A stretch of DNA of 64,000 bases, taken from the NCBI RefSeq assembly GCF_002904295.1, contig NZ_PPHG01000013.1, forward strand, positions 30,920 to 94,919. Reading direction: 5' to 3'. This document shows positions 1 to 8,608 of the stretch, piece after piece. A program made the translations under genes and the position numbers. The stretch's first letter is position 1; each line of letters begins with the position of its first letter. The notes under the pieces were generated by a model. The model was not told the origin of the DNA. It did no database searches and saw nothing but the letters and a program-made list of their open reading frames with translations. The DNA comes from Amycolatopsis sp. CA-128772 (GTDB lineage Bacteria; Actinomycetota; Actinomycetes; Mycobacteriales; Pseudonocardiaceae).

Positions 1-598
<598 letters not shown>

Positions 599-871
599 TC
601 AGCCACCGGCCACGGCGGGGAGGATGGTCAGCGTGTCGCCGTCCTTGACCTCGGCCTCGAGCCCGCCGGCGAAGCGCACGTCCTCGTCGTTGACGTAGAC
701 GTTGATGAAGCGGTGCAGCTTCTCCTCCTTGACCAGGCGCGCCTTGATGCCGGCGTGCCGGGCCTCGACGTCGTCGATGACCTCGAGGACGGTCGCGCCC
801 TTCGCCTCGACGGACTTCTCGCCGCCGGTGTGGGTGCGCAGGATCGTCGGGATGGAGACGGTCACGGCCAT
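599..871 (-). CDS. cysO: Sulfur carrier protein CysO (MoaD/ThiS family)
   Basis: Small ubiquitin-like protein of 90 residues. It ends in the diagnostic Gly-Gly (AVAGG), which is adenylated and converted to a thiocarboxylate in this family. In mycobacteria CysO delivers sulfide to CysM and the new cysteine is then released by Mec. The gene sits between exactly those partners here, so CysO is preferred over ThiS or MoaD. The start is the ATG at 871, and the CysM start follows the stop by 3 bp, suggesting one transcript. Confidence 0.93.
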   Translation of the reverse strand: MAVTVSIPTILRTHTGGEKSVEAKGATVLEVIDDVEARHAGIKARLVKEEKLHRFINVYVNDEDVRFAGGLEAEVKDGDTLTILPAVAGG

Positions 872-936
872 GGGTTCTTACCTCCGGTGGGTTCTTACAC
901 GCAGACGCCGTCGGCGCGGCGGTTTATTCCGACAGG

Positions 937-1344
937 TCAGTCGACGATCTCGACCGGCTCCTCGGTGATCTCGGCGTCCACGATCCGGTACGACCGGAAC
1001 TCGTGCACTTCGGGGTCGCGGGTGGAGACGAGCACGTAGTGCGCGTCCGGCTCGGCCGCGATGTTCGCGTCGGTCCGCGACGGGTAGGCCTCGGTCGCGG
1101 TGTGCGAGTGGTAGATGACCACCGGCACCTCGTCGTTCGCGGCCATCTCGCGGTAGAGCTTCAGCAGGTCGCCGGAGTCGAACTCGTAGAACGTCGGCGA
1201 CCGGGCCGCGTTCAGCATGGGGATGAACCGCTCGGGGGAATCCGAGCCCTCGGGCCCGGCGATCACCCCGCACGCCTCGTCGGGGTGGTCACGACGGGCG
1301 TGGGCGACGATCTCGTCGACGAGGTCACGGCGGATCCGGAGCAC
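937..1344 (-). CDS. mec: Mec, JAMM metalloprotease releasing cysteine from CysO
   Basis: A 135-residue MPN+/JAMM domain protein. The zinc motif is intact: Glu23, then His80-x-His82, seven residues, Ser90 and Asp93. In Mycobacterium tuberculosis the orthologue cuts the C-terminal cysteine from CysO-Cys and so finishes the PLP/CysM route. The gene precedes cysO on the same strand with a 65-bp gap. It is full length for the family. Regulation is not visible in the sequence. Confidence 0.92.
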   Translation of the reverse strand: MLRIRRDLVDEIVAHARRDHPDEACGVIAGPEGSDSPERFIPMLNAARSPTFYEFDSGDLLKLYREMAANDEVPVVIYHSHTATEAYPSRTDANIAAEPDAHYVLVSTRDPEVHEFRSYRIVDAEITEEPVEIVD

Positions 1345-1425
1345 ACCGACATCTTAGGTGGTGGACAAAGCGGGTCCAGATGATGAGATATACCGCTCAC
1401 CAGCCGTTCCCGGGATACTGGGCCG

Positions 1426-1806
1426 ATGCCGTTGTCGTCGAAAGTGCGCGACCGGTGCCGGAGGTACCTCGGTACGGACGAGCGGATCCAGTACGTGATC
1501 CCCGCGATGTCGCTCTACGTGCACCGGATGCGCGCCCGGGTCGGCTTCCTGATCATGGTGACCGACCGGCACGTCACGCTCCTGGCCTGCAGCCGCTGGA
1601 CCCTGAACCGGCCGAAGCAGATCTGGGAACGCCTGCCGCGCAGCACCGAGCTGGGCCCGCTGGAGATCCACCCGTCGCTGGGGCCGATCCTGTCGGTCGC
1701 CGGGCTCGACCTCGAGATCGACGAGGAGTACGTCGCGTCGGTCCGCGCGGCGAACCTCGAGGCCGGCGGCGACGCCCTGCCCGAGGACCCCTACCCGGGT
1801 GGCTGA
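1426..1806 (+). CDS. Conserved hypothetical protein (PH-like)
   Basis: A 126-residue soluble protein with no signal peptide, starting at ATG 1426. The region around residues 20-60 (YVIPAMSLYVHRMRARV, then VTDRHVTLL) resembles the beta-rich bacterial PH-like proteins in which a sentence such as 'VTDRHV' follows a hydrophobic segment. I do not recognise a specific function. It is the only plus-strand gene in an otherwise minus-strand block and is divergent from mec. Its stop lies 5 bp from that of the DUF2017-like gene facing it. Confidence 0.6.
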   Translation: MPLSSKVRDRCRRYLGTDERIQYVIPAMSLYVHRMRARVGFLIMVTDRHVTLLACSRWTLNRPKQIWERLPRSTELGPLEIHPSLGPILSVAGLDLEIDEEYVASVRAANLEAGGDALPEDPYPGG

Positions 1807-1811
1807 CGGGG

Positions 1812-2306
1812 TCAGATCTCCAGGAACACCGGCACGTCGTCCCGGGACAGGGCCGCCGTGGCGACGTGGCTCTCCAGCGCCTGGAGCCAGGCGAACTTCG
1901 TTTCGGCGCCCCAGCGCGTCGAGAACAGCTCGTCGACCGGCACCTCCCAGCGCGGCCTCCGCAGGTACGCCGACTGGGTGTGGGCGAGCACGAGCCGCAG
2001 GTCGCGGGCGCCCGCGAGGTCGAGCTCCAGCTCGGTGCCGCCGGACCACGCCTCGAGCACCCGGGTGAACGCCGCCACCACCTGGGCGCGCATCGCCGCG
2101 CCGTGCCGTTCCCGGAAGGCCGCGCTCGGCTTGCGGTGCCGGTAGGCGTCCGGGAACAGCGTGGTGTCGGTGATGCCCTTCCGCCCGGAGCCGTCCAGGC
2201 GGGACGCGACGTCGGAGAGCATGCGGTGCAGCACCGACGCGGTGTTGGGCCCGAACGCGATCCGGGTGCGCCCGGACCATGCGGTGATGTGCGCGAAGTC
2301 GGTCAC
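1812..2306 (-). CDS. Diverged DUF2017-like protein, second module
   Basis: A 164-residue protein starting at GTG 2306, inside the stop of the ClpS-like gene (GTGA overlap). It follows the layout of the DUF2017 protein at 3554-4111: an N-terminal Trp/basic patch, then LFPDAYRHRKP (compare [11 protein letters not shown] in the canonical copy), then an acidic/aromatic helix with LELDLAGARDLRLVLAH (compare [16 protein letters not shown]). Family membership is inferred from that alignment by eye. DUF2017 genes usually sit beside clpS, and this copy does too. The function is unknown. Confidence 0.6.
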   Translation of the reverse strand: MTDFAHITAWSGRTRIAFGPNTASVLHRMLSDVASRLDGSGRKGITDTTLFPDAYRHRKPSAAFRERHGAAMRAQVVAAFTRVLEAWSGGTELELDLAGARDLRLVLAHTQSAYLRRPRWEVPVDELFSTRWGAETKFAWLQALESHVATAALSRDDVPVFLEI

Positions 2307-2545
2307 GGGGCCGGCTCCAGGGTCGCGCGCAGGCCGCGGACCTGCAGGGCCGCGACGAAGTTCTCCGCCGAACCGGCCGGCAGCGGGTCGAGCCCGGCCG
2401 AGCCGGTCGTGTGGATCCGCTCCGCGGCGGCCCAGGATTCCTCCGCCGGCAGGTCGAGGAGCTCCGCCAGCACCAGCGCCACCCCGGCGAAGCTGTTCAC
2501 GTTGTCATCGTGGATCCGGACGACCCACTTTTCGTCGAGCTGCAC
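2303..2545 (-). CDS. Diverged ClpS-like adaptor, second module
   Basis: An 80-residue protein read from GTG 2545, the best start after the P1 peptidase stop. It contains the ClpS core: RIHDDNVNSF (residues 10-19) corresponds to the VNDD substrate-pocket motif, and RIHTTG carries the conserved His (about residue 45) matching the N-degron-binding His of ClpS. The Asn of the pocket is His12 here. There is no long N-terminal extension. It overlaps the downstream DUF2017-like gene by GTGA, the same junction as in the canonical pair. A role as an alternative Clp adaptor is inference. Confidence 0.62.
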   Translation of the reverse strand: MQLDEKWVVRIHDDNVNSFAGVALVLAELLDLPAEESWAAAERIHTTGSAGLDPLPAGSAENFVAALQVRGLRATLEPAP

Positions 2546-2576
2546 CCCGGGTTGATCCGAGCCGGGCAGCTCGGCG

Positions 2577-3557
2577 TTACGCGAACGCTTCCGGCCAGAC
2601 GTCCCGGTAGGCCGGCACGCCGCCGGCCGTGGTCGCCGCGAGCAGGCCGTGCACCATCGCCCGCGCGAACACCCGGGCCGCCGCCGAGCACAGCGCGTCG
2701 AGGGCCGCCGGCCGGGCCGCCGCACCGAACGGGGCGGTCGCCTCCGGCAGCTCGCGCGCGCCCGTGGCCAGCGCGAACACCGTGTCGCCGTCGAACATCG
2801 AGTGCGCCGGGCGCACCGCACGCGCCAGCCCGTCCTGCGCCGCGACCGCGATCCGCCGCGCCTCGGCCTTGGCCAGGGCCGCGTCGACCGCGACCACGCC
2901 GATCGTCGTGTTGAGGTCCGTCCGGCGGGACGGCAGCTCGGCGGCCCGCGAAGGCCACTTCACGCCGAAGTCGCCGTGGTCGGCCGCGTACGCCCGGCCC
3001 GTCGAGAGGTCCACGGCCTCGCCGGCCGCGTTGACCGCCGCCAGCGCCCCGACCGTGTACTCGCCGACGACCTCGCTCGCCGAGCCGATGCCGCCCTTCA
3101 GCGACCCCACGGCCGCCCCCGCGCCCGCGCCGACCGTGCCCTGCGCGAAGGAGGCCGAAGCCGCTTCGCACGCCGCGTAGCCGAAAGCCGCGTCGGGCCG
3201 GTTGCCCCACTCGCTGCGTGGCAGGTCGAAGAGCACGGCCGCGGGCACGATCGGCACGACCTCGTGCGGCTGCGTCCCGACCGGAAAGCCCAGGTTGCGC
3301 TCCGCGAGCCACCGCATCACGCCGTCGGCCGCGGCCAGGCCGTACGCCGACCCGCCCGAGAGGCACACGGCGTTGACCCGCTGCACCAGGTTCTCCGGTT
3401 CGAGGAGATTCGTCTCCCGCGTGCCGGGCGCGCCGCCGCGCTGGTCGACCGCACCGACCGCGCCCTCGGGGACCAGGACCACCGTCGTCCCGGTGGCCCA
3501 GCCGCCGCCGACCCGCTCGTGGTGCCCGACCAGGACACCCGGCACGTCGGTGATCAT
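2577..3557 (-). CDS. P1 family (S58) peptidase
   Basis: A 326-residue member of the DmpA/NylC-type self-processing hydrolases. The N-terminus [12 protein letters not shown] and the LSGGSAYGL block are typical. The motif LNTTIGVV at residues 215-222 places the predicted autocleavage between Asn216 and the nucleophile Thr217, as known for NylC-like members. Substrates may be beta-amino or small peptides; the natural substrate of the actinobacterial orthologues is not established. Its ATG overlaps the DUF2017 stop (ATGA), so it belongs to the clpS-DUF2017-peptidase operon. Confidence 0.85.
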   Translation of the reverse strand: MITDVPGVLVGHHERVGGGWATGTTVVLVPEGAVGAVDQRGGAPGTRETNLLEPENLVQRVNAVCLSGGSAYGLAAADGVMRWLAERNLGFPVGTQPHEVVPIVPAAVLFDLPRSEWGNRPDAAFGYAACEAASASFAQGTVGAGAGAAVGSLKGGIGSASEVVGEYTVGALAAVNAAGEAVDLSTGRAYAADHGDFGVKWPSRAAELPSRRTDLNTTIGVVAVDAALAKAEARRIAVAAQDGLARAVRPAHSMFDGDTVFALATGARELPEATAPFGAAARPAALDALCSAAARVFARAMVHGLLAATTAGGVPAYRDVWPEAFA

Positions 3558-4111
3558 CCCGTCAGCGCCTGGATCAGCGTCTCCTGCACCCAGGTCAGCC
3601 AGTGGTAGACGCCCAGGTGCGGCGCGCGCGGGTCGTCCTCGGGCAGCTCGTCGGGCATGTCCTCGGTGACGTCGAGCGCGGTGCCCAGCGCCAGCCGGAC
3701 GTCGTTGAGCGCGCCCAGCCAGGCGTCGGCCTGCTCCTCGGTCAGCCGGACGTGGCCGCCGTCGCGGGGCAGCGTGTCGAGCACGATCTTGGCCACGCCG
3801 ACCTTGATGTCGAGCAGCTCCGGCTCGTGCAGCGACCGCATCGCCGCGGAGGCGTCGATGTCTTCCCGCGACGGGTTGTCCGGGTCGAGCTTGTGGAAGT
3901 CCGGGAGCAGCCGCGACAGCACCGGGTCGTCCGGGGACTCGGTCGGCCCGGTCCGGATGCCGGTGAGCTCGGCGAGCTCGTCCTGCGGGGCCTCCTCGGC
4001 CCGCGCGGTGAGCATGTCTTCGAGCTGGCTGACCAGGCCGCGCAGCACGGCCGCTTCCTGCTGCTCGAACCCCGCGTGGATCACCGCGCCCTTGCGCCGC
4101 CAGCCGTTCAC
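3554..4111 (-). CDS. DUF2017 protein, canonical clpS neighbour
   Basis: A 185-residue protein starting at GTG 4111, whose first bases overlap the clpS stop (GTGA). Recognisable DUF2017 features are [31 protein letters not shown] and [22 protein letters not shown]. In mycobacteria the orthologue sits between clpS and the P1 peptidase exactly as here. Translational coupling on both sides suggests a co-produced function with ClpS, but the biochemical role is not known. Confidence 0.85.
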   Translation of the reverse strand: MNGWRRKGAVIHAGFEQQEAAVLRGLVSQLEDMLTARAEEAPQDELAELTGIRTGPTESPDDPVLSRLLPDFHKLDPDNPSREDIDASAAMRSLHEPELLDIKVGVAKIVLDTLPRDGGHVRLTEEQADAWLGALNDVRLALGTALDVTEDMPDELPEDDPRAPHLGVYHWLTWVQETLIQALTG

Positions 4112-4407
4112 GAAGGCTGCTCCATGGTGGCCCAGAGGCCCGCCGCGTGGAGCTTCGCCACGTCCACCTCGACCTTCTCCTTGCTGCCGGACGACACGAT
4201 CGCCTTGCCCTTGTGGTGCACGTCCAGCATCAGCTTGGTGGCGTGGTCGCGGCTGTAGCCGAACAGCTTCTGGAAGACGTACGTCACGTACGACATCAGG
4301 TTCACCGGGTCGTTCCAGACCACGGTCCGCCAGGGGGTGTCCGACTCGGCGACTTCCGCACCGGCCGGTTCGACCTGCGTCTGTTCGGATGCGACAGGCG
4401 TGGACAT
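4108..4407 (-). CDS. clpS: Clp protease adaptor ClpS
   Basis: A 99-residue adaptor that hands N-degron substrates to the ClpA/ClpC unfoldase. The core [11 protein letters not shown] and [26 protein letters not shown] is well conserved: Asn32-Asp33 and His64 form the amino-terminus-binding pocket. The third acidic residue of the classical NDD is Pro. An N-terminal flexible tail of about 25 residues precedes the core. The start MSTPVASEQ at 4407 is preferred to a longer in-frame one because it gives the normal length. It is divergent from pncB, as in mycobacteria. Confidence 0.92.
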   Translation of the reverse strand: MSTPVASEQTQVEPAGAEVAESDTPWRTVVWNDPVNLMSYVTYVFQKLFGYSRDHATKLMLDVHHKGKAIVSSGSKEKVEVDVAKLHAAGLWATMEQPS

Positions 4408-4481
4408 GCACCCCATGGTGTCACGGGGGTCACCGGGTACGCCGCGCCAGGTCCGGCCATGTGGGTGAATAGGCTTACCCC

Positions 4482-5783
4482 ATGGGCTCACCGGAACCGG
4501 CCACGACCAGCACTGCGCTGCTCACCGACCACTACGAGCTGACCATGCTGGGCAGCGCGCTCGCCGACGGGACGCACGCGCGGCCCTGCGTGTTCGAGGT
4601 TTTCGCCAGGAGGCTGCCGGACGGCCGGCGCTACGGCGTCGTCGCGGGCACCGCCCGGGTCCTGGACGCGATCGCGGACTTCCGCTTCACCGACGCCGAG
4701 CTCGCGCAGCTGGAGGCGACCGCGGTCGTCGACGACGCGACGCTCGCGTGGCTGGCGGACTACGAGTTCTCCGGCGACATCGACGGCTACCCCGAGGGCG
4801 AGCTGTACTTCCCGGGCTCGCCGATCCTCACCGTCACCGGCTCGTTCGCCGAGTGCGTGCTGCTGGAGACGCTGGTGCTGTCGATCCTCAACCACGACAG
4901 CGCCATCGCGTCGGCGGCGGCCCGGATGTCCGGCGCCGCGCACGGCCGCCCGATCATCGAAATGGGCGGCCGCCGCACGCACGAGTACGCCGCGGTCGCG
5001 GCCGCGCGCGCCGCCTACCTGGCCGGCTTCGCGACGACGTCCAACCTGGAGGCCGGCCGCCGCTACGGCATCCCGACCCGCGGCACCGTCGCGCACGCCT
5101 TCATGCTGCTGCACGACAGCGAGGAGGCGGCCTTCCGCGCCCAGGTGGGCAAGATGGGCGCGGACACGACGCTGCTGGTCGACACCTACGACATCACCGC
5201 GGGCATCGAGACCGCGGTGCGCGTCGCCGGGCCGGAGCTCGGCGCGATCCGGATCGACTCCGGCGACGTCGGCCCGCTCGCCCGCCGCGCCCGCGAGCAG
5301 CTGGACTCCCTCGGCGCGAAGGACACCCGGATCGTGGTGTCCGGCGACCTGGACGAGCACGCCATCGCGGCGCTGCGCGCGGAGCCGGTGGACGCCTACG
5401 GTGTCGGCACCTCGGTGGTCACCGGGTCCGGCGCGCCGACCGCCGGCATGGTCTACAAGCTGGTCGAGGTGGACGGCAGGCCGGTCGCCAAGCGCAGTGC
5501 GCACAAGGAGTCCCGCGGCGGGCGCAAGTCCGCGCTGCGGCGCCACCGCGGCACCGGCACGGCGGTCGAGGAGGTCGTCTGGACGACGTCGGGGGCCGCG
5601 CCCGAGGCCGAGGCCAACGACCGGCCGCTGCAGATCCCGCTGCTGCGGGCTGGCCGCCCGGTGCCGGACCTGCCTACGCTCGACGACGCCAGGCAGCGGC
5701 TGCGCCGCGGCCTGGTCAGCCTGCCGTGGGAGGGCCTCAAGCTCTCGCACGGCGAGCCCGCCATCCCGACGCAGTTCTTGTGA
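4482..5783 (+). CDS. pncB: Nicotinate phosphoribosyltransferase
   Basis: A 433-residue enzyme converting nicotinate, PRPP and ATP to nicotinate mononucleotide in the Preiss-Handler NAD salvage pathway. The N-terminus [13 protein letters not shown], the internal [12 protein letters not shown] and [12 protein letters not shown] blocks, and [11 protein letters not shown] are characteristic. Length is normal. The nicotinamidase gene starts 31 bp downstream, so the two salvage steps are probably co-transcribed. Confidence 0.95.
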   Translation: MGSPEPATTSTALLTDHYELTMLGSALADGTHARPCVFEVFARRLPDGRRYGVVAGTARVLDAIADFRFTDAELAQLEATAVVDDATLAWLADYEFSGDIDGYPEGELYFPGSPILTVTGSFAECVLLETLVLSILNHDSAIASAAARMSGAAHGRPIIEMGGRRTHEYAAVAAARAAYLAGFATTSNLEAGRRYGIPTRGTVAHAFMLLHDSEEAAFRAQVGKMGADTTLLVDTYDITAGIETAVRVAGPELGAIRIDSGDVGPLARRAREQLDSLGAKDTRIVVSGDLDEHAIAALRAEPVDAYGVGTSVVTGSGAPTAGMVYKLVEVDGRPVAKRSAHKESRGGRKSALRRHRGTGTAVEEVVWTTSGAAPEAEANDRPLQIPLLRAGRPVPDLPTLDDARQRLRRGLVSLPWEGLKLSHGEPAIPTQFL

Positions 5784-5814
5784 CCGACGCTGTCTTTGAG
5801 AGGGAGGTCGACCG

Positions 5815-6393
5815 ATGGGGACCGCACTGATCGTGGTCGACGTGCAGAACGACTTCTGCGAAGGGGGTTCGCTCGGCCTGCCGGGCGGGGCCGCCGCGGC
5901 CGCCGGCATCTCCAAGCAGGCCGCCGAAGGTGGCTACAGCCACGTCGTGGCCACCCGGGACAACCACATCGACCCCGGTGACCACTTCAGCGAGACGCCG
6001 GACTTCAAGGACTCCTGGCCGGTGCACTGCGTCGCCGGCACCGCGGGCGCGTCGTTCCACGCCGCGCTCGACGTCGTGCCGATCGGCGAGGTGTTCTCCA
6101 AGGGCGAGTACAGCGCCGCGTACTCGGGCTTCGAAGGCGCGGCCCGCGACGGGAAGTCCCTGGAGGCGTGGCTGCGCGAGCACGACGTCACCGACGTCGA
6201 CGTCGTCGGCATCGCGACGGACTTCTGCGTCCGCGCGACGGCCCTCGACGCGGCGAAGGCGGGCTTCGGCGTGCGGGTGCTGCTGGACCTGACCGTCGGC
6301 GGCTCGCAGCCCACCGTGGACGCGACGCTGAAGGACTTCGACGAGGCGGGTGTCACCTACACCGGCACCGCCGCCGTCGGCCCGGCCGCGTGA
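5815..6393 (+). CDS. pncA: Nicotinamidase
   Basis: A 192-residue isochorismatase-fold amidohydrolase that deamidates nicotinamide to nicotinate, the substrate of the upstream PncB. The catalytic triad is visible as Asp9, Lys96 and Cys138, and the metal site as Asp49, His51, His57 and His71. The RBS GGGAGG-like purine run lies just before ATG 5815. In mycobacteria this enzyme also activates pyrazinamide. The stop overlaps the GTG of the next gene (GTGA). Confidence 0.95.
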   Translation: MGTALIVVDVQNDFCEGGSLGLPGGAAAAAGISKQAAEGGYSHVVATRDNHIDPGDHFSETPDFKDSWPVHCVAGTAGASFHAALDVVPIGEVFSKGEYSAAYSGFEGAARDGKSLEAWLREHDVTDVDVVGIATDFCVRATALDAAKAGFGVRVLLDLTVGGSQPTVDATLKDFDEAGVTYTGTAAVGPAA

Positions 6394-7034
6394 AGGACCT
6401 GCAGGCCGCGCTGGCGGAACACCGGCTCGTCGCGATCCTGCGGGCGTCGGACGCGTCCCGGTTCGCCGACGCGGCGATGGTGCTGCACGCGGCGGGCGTC
6501 CGCCTGCTCGAAGCGACGCTGACGACGCCGGGCGCGCCCGCGGCCATCACCGCGCTGCGCCTGGCGCTCGGCGAGGACGCGCTGATCGGCGCGGGCAGCG
6601 TCCGCGAGGCGTCCGATGTGGACATCGCGGTCGACGCCGGTGCCGCGTACCTGATCACGCCGACGGTCAACCCGGCCGTGCTCGAGCGGGCCGCCGCCCT
6701 GGACACCCCGGTGATCTGCGGCGCGCTGACGCCGACGGAGATCGACCAGGCGTGGCGGCTCGGCGCGGCCGCGGTCAAGGTGTTCCCGGTCGCGGCCGTG
6801 GGCGGGATCGCGTACCTGCGCGCGGTGCGGGCGCCGCTGCCGGACGTCCCGCTCGTGCCGACCGGCGGCGTCCACCTGGCCGACGTCGGGGGTTACCTGC
6901 GCGCGGGCGCGATCGCGGTCGCCGCGGCGACGCCGCTGCTGGGCGACGCGCTCTCCTCCGGCGGCAGCCTGCCGGACCTGGCCGCGCGAGCGGGCGAGTT
7001 CGTCGCGGCCGCCGCCCGCTTCACCACCGCCTGA
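6390..7034 (+). CDS. eda: KDPG/KHG aldolase family protein
   Basis: A 214-residue class I aldolase starting at GTG 6390 within the pncA stop. Catalytic residues are Glu41 in LLEATLTTP and the Schiff-base Lys130 in AAAVKVFP; PTGGV forms the phosphate loop. Family members split 2-keto-3-deoxy-6-phosphogluconate or related keto-acids. No Entner-Doudoroff dehydratase is nearby, so the physiological substrate is uncertain. Coupling to pncA looks translational rather than functional. Confidence 0.85.
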   Translation: MKDLQAALAEHRLVAILRASDASRFADAAMVLHAAGVRLLEATLTTPGAPAAITALRLALGEDALIGAGSVREASDVDIAVDAGAAYLITPTVNPAVLERAAALDTPVICGALTPTEIDQAWRLGAAAVKVFPVAAVGGIAYLRAVRAPLPDVPLVPTGGVHLADVGGYLRAGAIAVAAATPLLGDALSSGGSLPDLAARAGEFVAAAARFTTA

Positions 7035-7055
7035 CCGGCGCTTTCACGTAAAGCT

Positions 7056-7076
7056 CCGCTTTGCACCGCAAAGCGG
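7056..7076. terminator. Hairpin between convergent genes
   Basis: A perfect 9-bp stem CCGCTTTGC / GCAAAGCGG with a 3-nt loop follows the aldolase stop by 21 bp. It overlaps the start of a longer palindrome. It could end transcription from either side, since the next gene converges on it. Confidence 0.5.
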
Positions 7077-7098
7077 CACTTTCACGTGAAAGTGCCGC
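7073..7098. repeat. 26-bp perfect palindrome, copy 1
   Basis: A dyad with half-site GCGGCACTTTCAC, perfectly symmetric about 7085/7086, ending 2 bp before the stop of the facing gene. A second copy with an identical core is at 36307-36334. Its place between convergent genes suits a bidirectional terminator, but the exact repetition of sequence and not just of structure suggests a repeat family. Confidence 0.75.
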
Positions 7099-7099
7099 G

Positions 7100-7747
7100 C
7101 TACTTCTTGCCGAAGGGGTCGCAGGCGGCCGTGCCCAGGTAGATGTCCCCGCTCGCCGGGCCGCCCTGCGGGAACAGCTTGATGTGCACCGCGTGCGTCA
7201 CCAGGCTGCCGTCGGGCGGCTGAGGGGTCACAGTCTCGTTCAGGGTCACCGTCGCCAGCGCGGTGCCCGCCGCGCCGCCGGGGATGACGATCCGGTGGTT
7301 CGGCGGGATCTGCGACGGCACGGTGACCCCCTCGACGGCGCCGACCGTCACTTCGCCGCCGCTGCCGATGTCGGTGGTCGCGCACTTCGCCGTGAAGGTG
7401 CGCACGGTGAGTTCCGGACCGCCGTAGCGCTGCAGCACGGTCGCCCGGAAGCGGCGTCCGGACGCCTGCGCGATCGCCGCATCCCCGGACCGCCCGCACC
7501 CGCTTTCGCCGGCGCCGAACACGGCGATGTCGCCCGTGGCACCGCCCTGCGACCAGCCGTTGTACGGGCCGTCGGCGGTGCACTTCGCCAGCTCACCGGT
7601 GACGATGTGCTCGTTGTCGATGGTCACGTCCACCGAGCCGGAAGCCGCCCATCCGGTGGACGTCACCGGGGGCGCGGCACCGAGGAGCGGCCCCGTCAGC
7701 GCCGTCACGGCCAGCAACCGAAATGTCCGCTTCCTGGCGTTCCGCAT
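7100..7747 (-). CDS. Secreted hypothetical protein
   Basis: A 215-residue protein with a Sec-type signal peptide: basic MRNARKRTFR, then the hydrophobic stretch LLAVTALTGPLLGAA, with cleavage likely before or near residue 35. The mature part is rich in Gly, Thr and Val, has two Cys pairs, and looks beta-rich. I do not recognise a family. The start MRNARKR is chosen because it gives a proper signal peptide. It faces the aldolase gene and is divergent from bioY. Confidence 0.7.
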   Translation of the reverse strand: MRNARKRTFRLLAVTALTGPLLGAAPPVTSTGWAASGSVDVTIDNEHIVTGELAKCTADGPYNGWSQGGATGDIAVFGAGESGCGRSGDAAIAQASGRRFRATVLQRYGGPELTVRTFTAKCATTDIGSGGEVTVGAVEGVTVPSQIPPNHRIVIPGGAAGTALATVTLNETVTPQPPDGSLVTHAVHIKLFPQGGPASGDIYLGTAACDPFGKK

Positions 7748-7880
7748 GCGCCGGCCTCCTCGGTTCCGTGACTGTTCGCAGTCCCCCACCTTCGTCATCG
7801 GCCGGTCCGGCACCGGCCCTGATCGGGTCCACCCGGACGAGTGGCCGGTGAGGAACGCAACTCGGCGGGTCCGCGGGCGG

Positions 7881-7895
7881 GTAACGAGCGTTAAC
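7881..7895. promoter_or_regulatory. Possible operator upstream of bioY
   Basis: An imperfect dyad GTAACGAGCGTTAAC lies 34 bp upstream of the bioY start. Actinobacterial biotin genes are often controlled by the TetR-type repressor BioQ at GTAAC/GTTAC-type half sites, so this is a candidate. The assignment is tentative and rests on a by-eye match. Confidence 0.3.
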
Positions 7896-7928
7896 CTCGG
7901 GCGTCGCCTGTTCCCCTCGGGAGGTTTC

Positions 7929-8516
7929 GTGTCTTCGCTGTCCTTCGCCGGCAAGCGGCCCGTCCTGGCCGACCTCGTACCCGGTTCGCTCGTGCGGGAC
8001 ATCGCGCTGGTCGCCGGCGGTGCCGTGCTCACCGGCGCCGCCGCGCAGCTGACGATCCCGGTGCCGGGCAGCCCGGTGCCGATGACCGGCCAGACGTTCG
8101 CCGCGCTGCTCGTCGGCGCGTCGCTCGGCATGTCGCGCGGTGCCGCGTCGATGCTGGTGTACCTGCTGGTCGGCGCGGTGGGCGTGCCGTGGTTCCAGCA
8201 CGGCACCGCGGGCCTGTCCGGCGCCAGCGCCGGCTACATCGTCGGGTTCGTCTTCGCCGGTGCCCTGGTCGGCGCACTGGCCGGCCGCGGCGGCGACCGG
8301 ACGCCGCTGCGCACCGCGGGCACCATGGTGCTCGGCAACGTCGTGATCTACGCGTTCGGCGTGCCGTGGCTGATGGCGTCGACCGGGTTCGACCTGTCCA
8401 CCGCGTTCGCCAAGGGCGTCACGCCGTTCCTGGTCGGGGACGCGGTCAAGATCGTCGTGGCCGCCGGGCTGCTGCCGCTGACCTGGAAGCTGGTCTCGGG
8501 CCGCAGCGAGGACTGA
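7929..8516 (+). CDS. bioY: BioY family biotin transporter, ECF S-component
   Basis: A 195-residue integral membrane protein with about six hydrophobic segments, starting at GTG 7929 after a GGGAGGT ribosome-binding site. The signature blocks ALVAGGAVLTGAAAQLTIPVPGSPVPMTGQTFAALLVG and YLLVGAVGVPWF are typical in part (shortened here to motifs TIPVPGSPVPMTGQTF and GAVGVPWF). BioY binds biotin and works with the shared ECF ATPases or alone. No energy-coupling genes are adjacent, so it is a solitary S-component in this window. Confidence 0.9.
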   Translation: MSSLSFAGKRPVLADLVPGSLVRDIALVAGGAVLTGAAAQLTIPVPGSPVPMTGQTFAALLVGASLGMSRGAASMLVYLLVGAVGVPWFQHGTAGLSGASAGYIVGFVFAGALVGALAGRGGDRTPLRTAGTMVLGNVVIYAFGVPWLMASTGFDLSTAFAKGVTPFLVGDAVKIVVAAGLLPLTWKLVSGRSED

Positions 8517-8523
8517 TCGCTCG

Positions 8524-8555
8524 TCGCGGGGCCTTCCGTCCGGGAGGTCCCGCGA
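8524..8555 (+). terminator. Terminator after bioY
   Basis: A 14-bp stem with two mismatches (TCGCGGGGCCTTCC paired with GGGAGGTCCCGCGA) and a 4-nt loop starts 8 bp after the bioY stop. There is no U-tract, as usual in such GC-rich genomes. Confidence 0.6.
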
Positions 8556-8608
8556 CGCGAGTGGCCCGTTCGCGACGGAGCACCGATCTCTGTCGGTGCC
8601 GGCGGCTA

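Noticed and set aside
1345..1425. Possible small RNA or regulator in the gap between mec and the plus-strand hypothetical gene
   Set aside because: No stem, promoter or motif beyond ordinary intergenic sequence.
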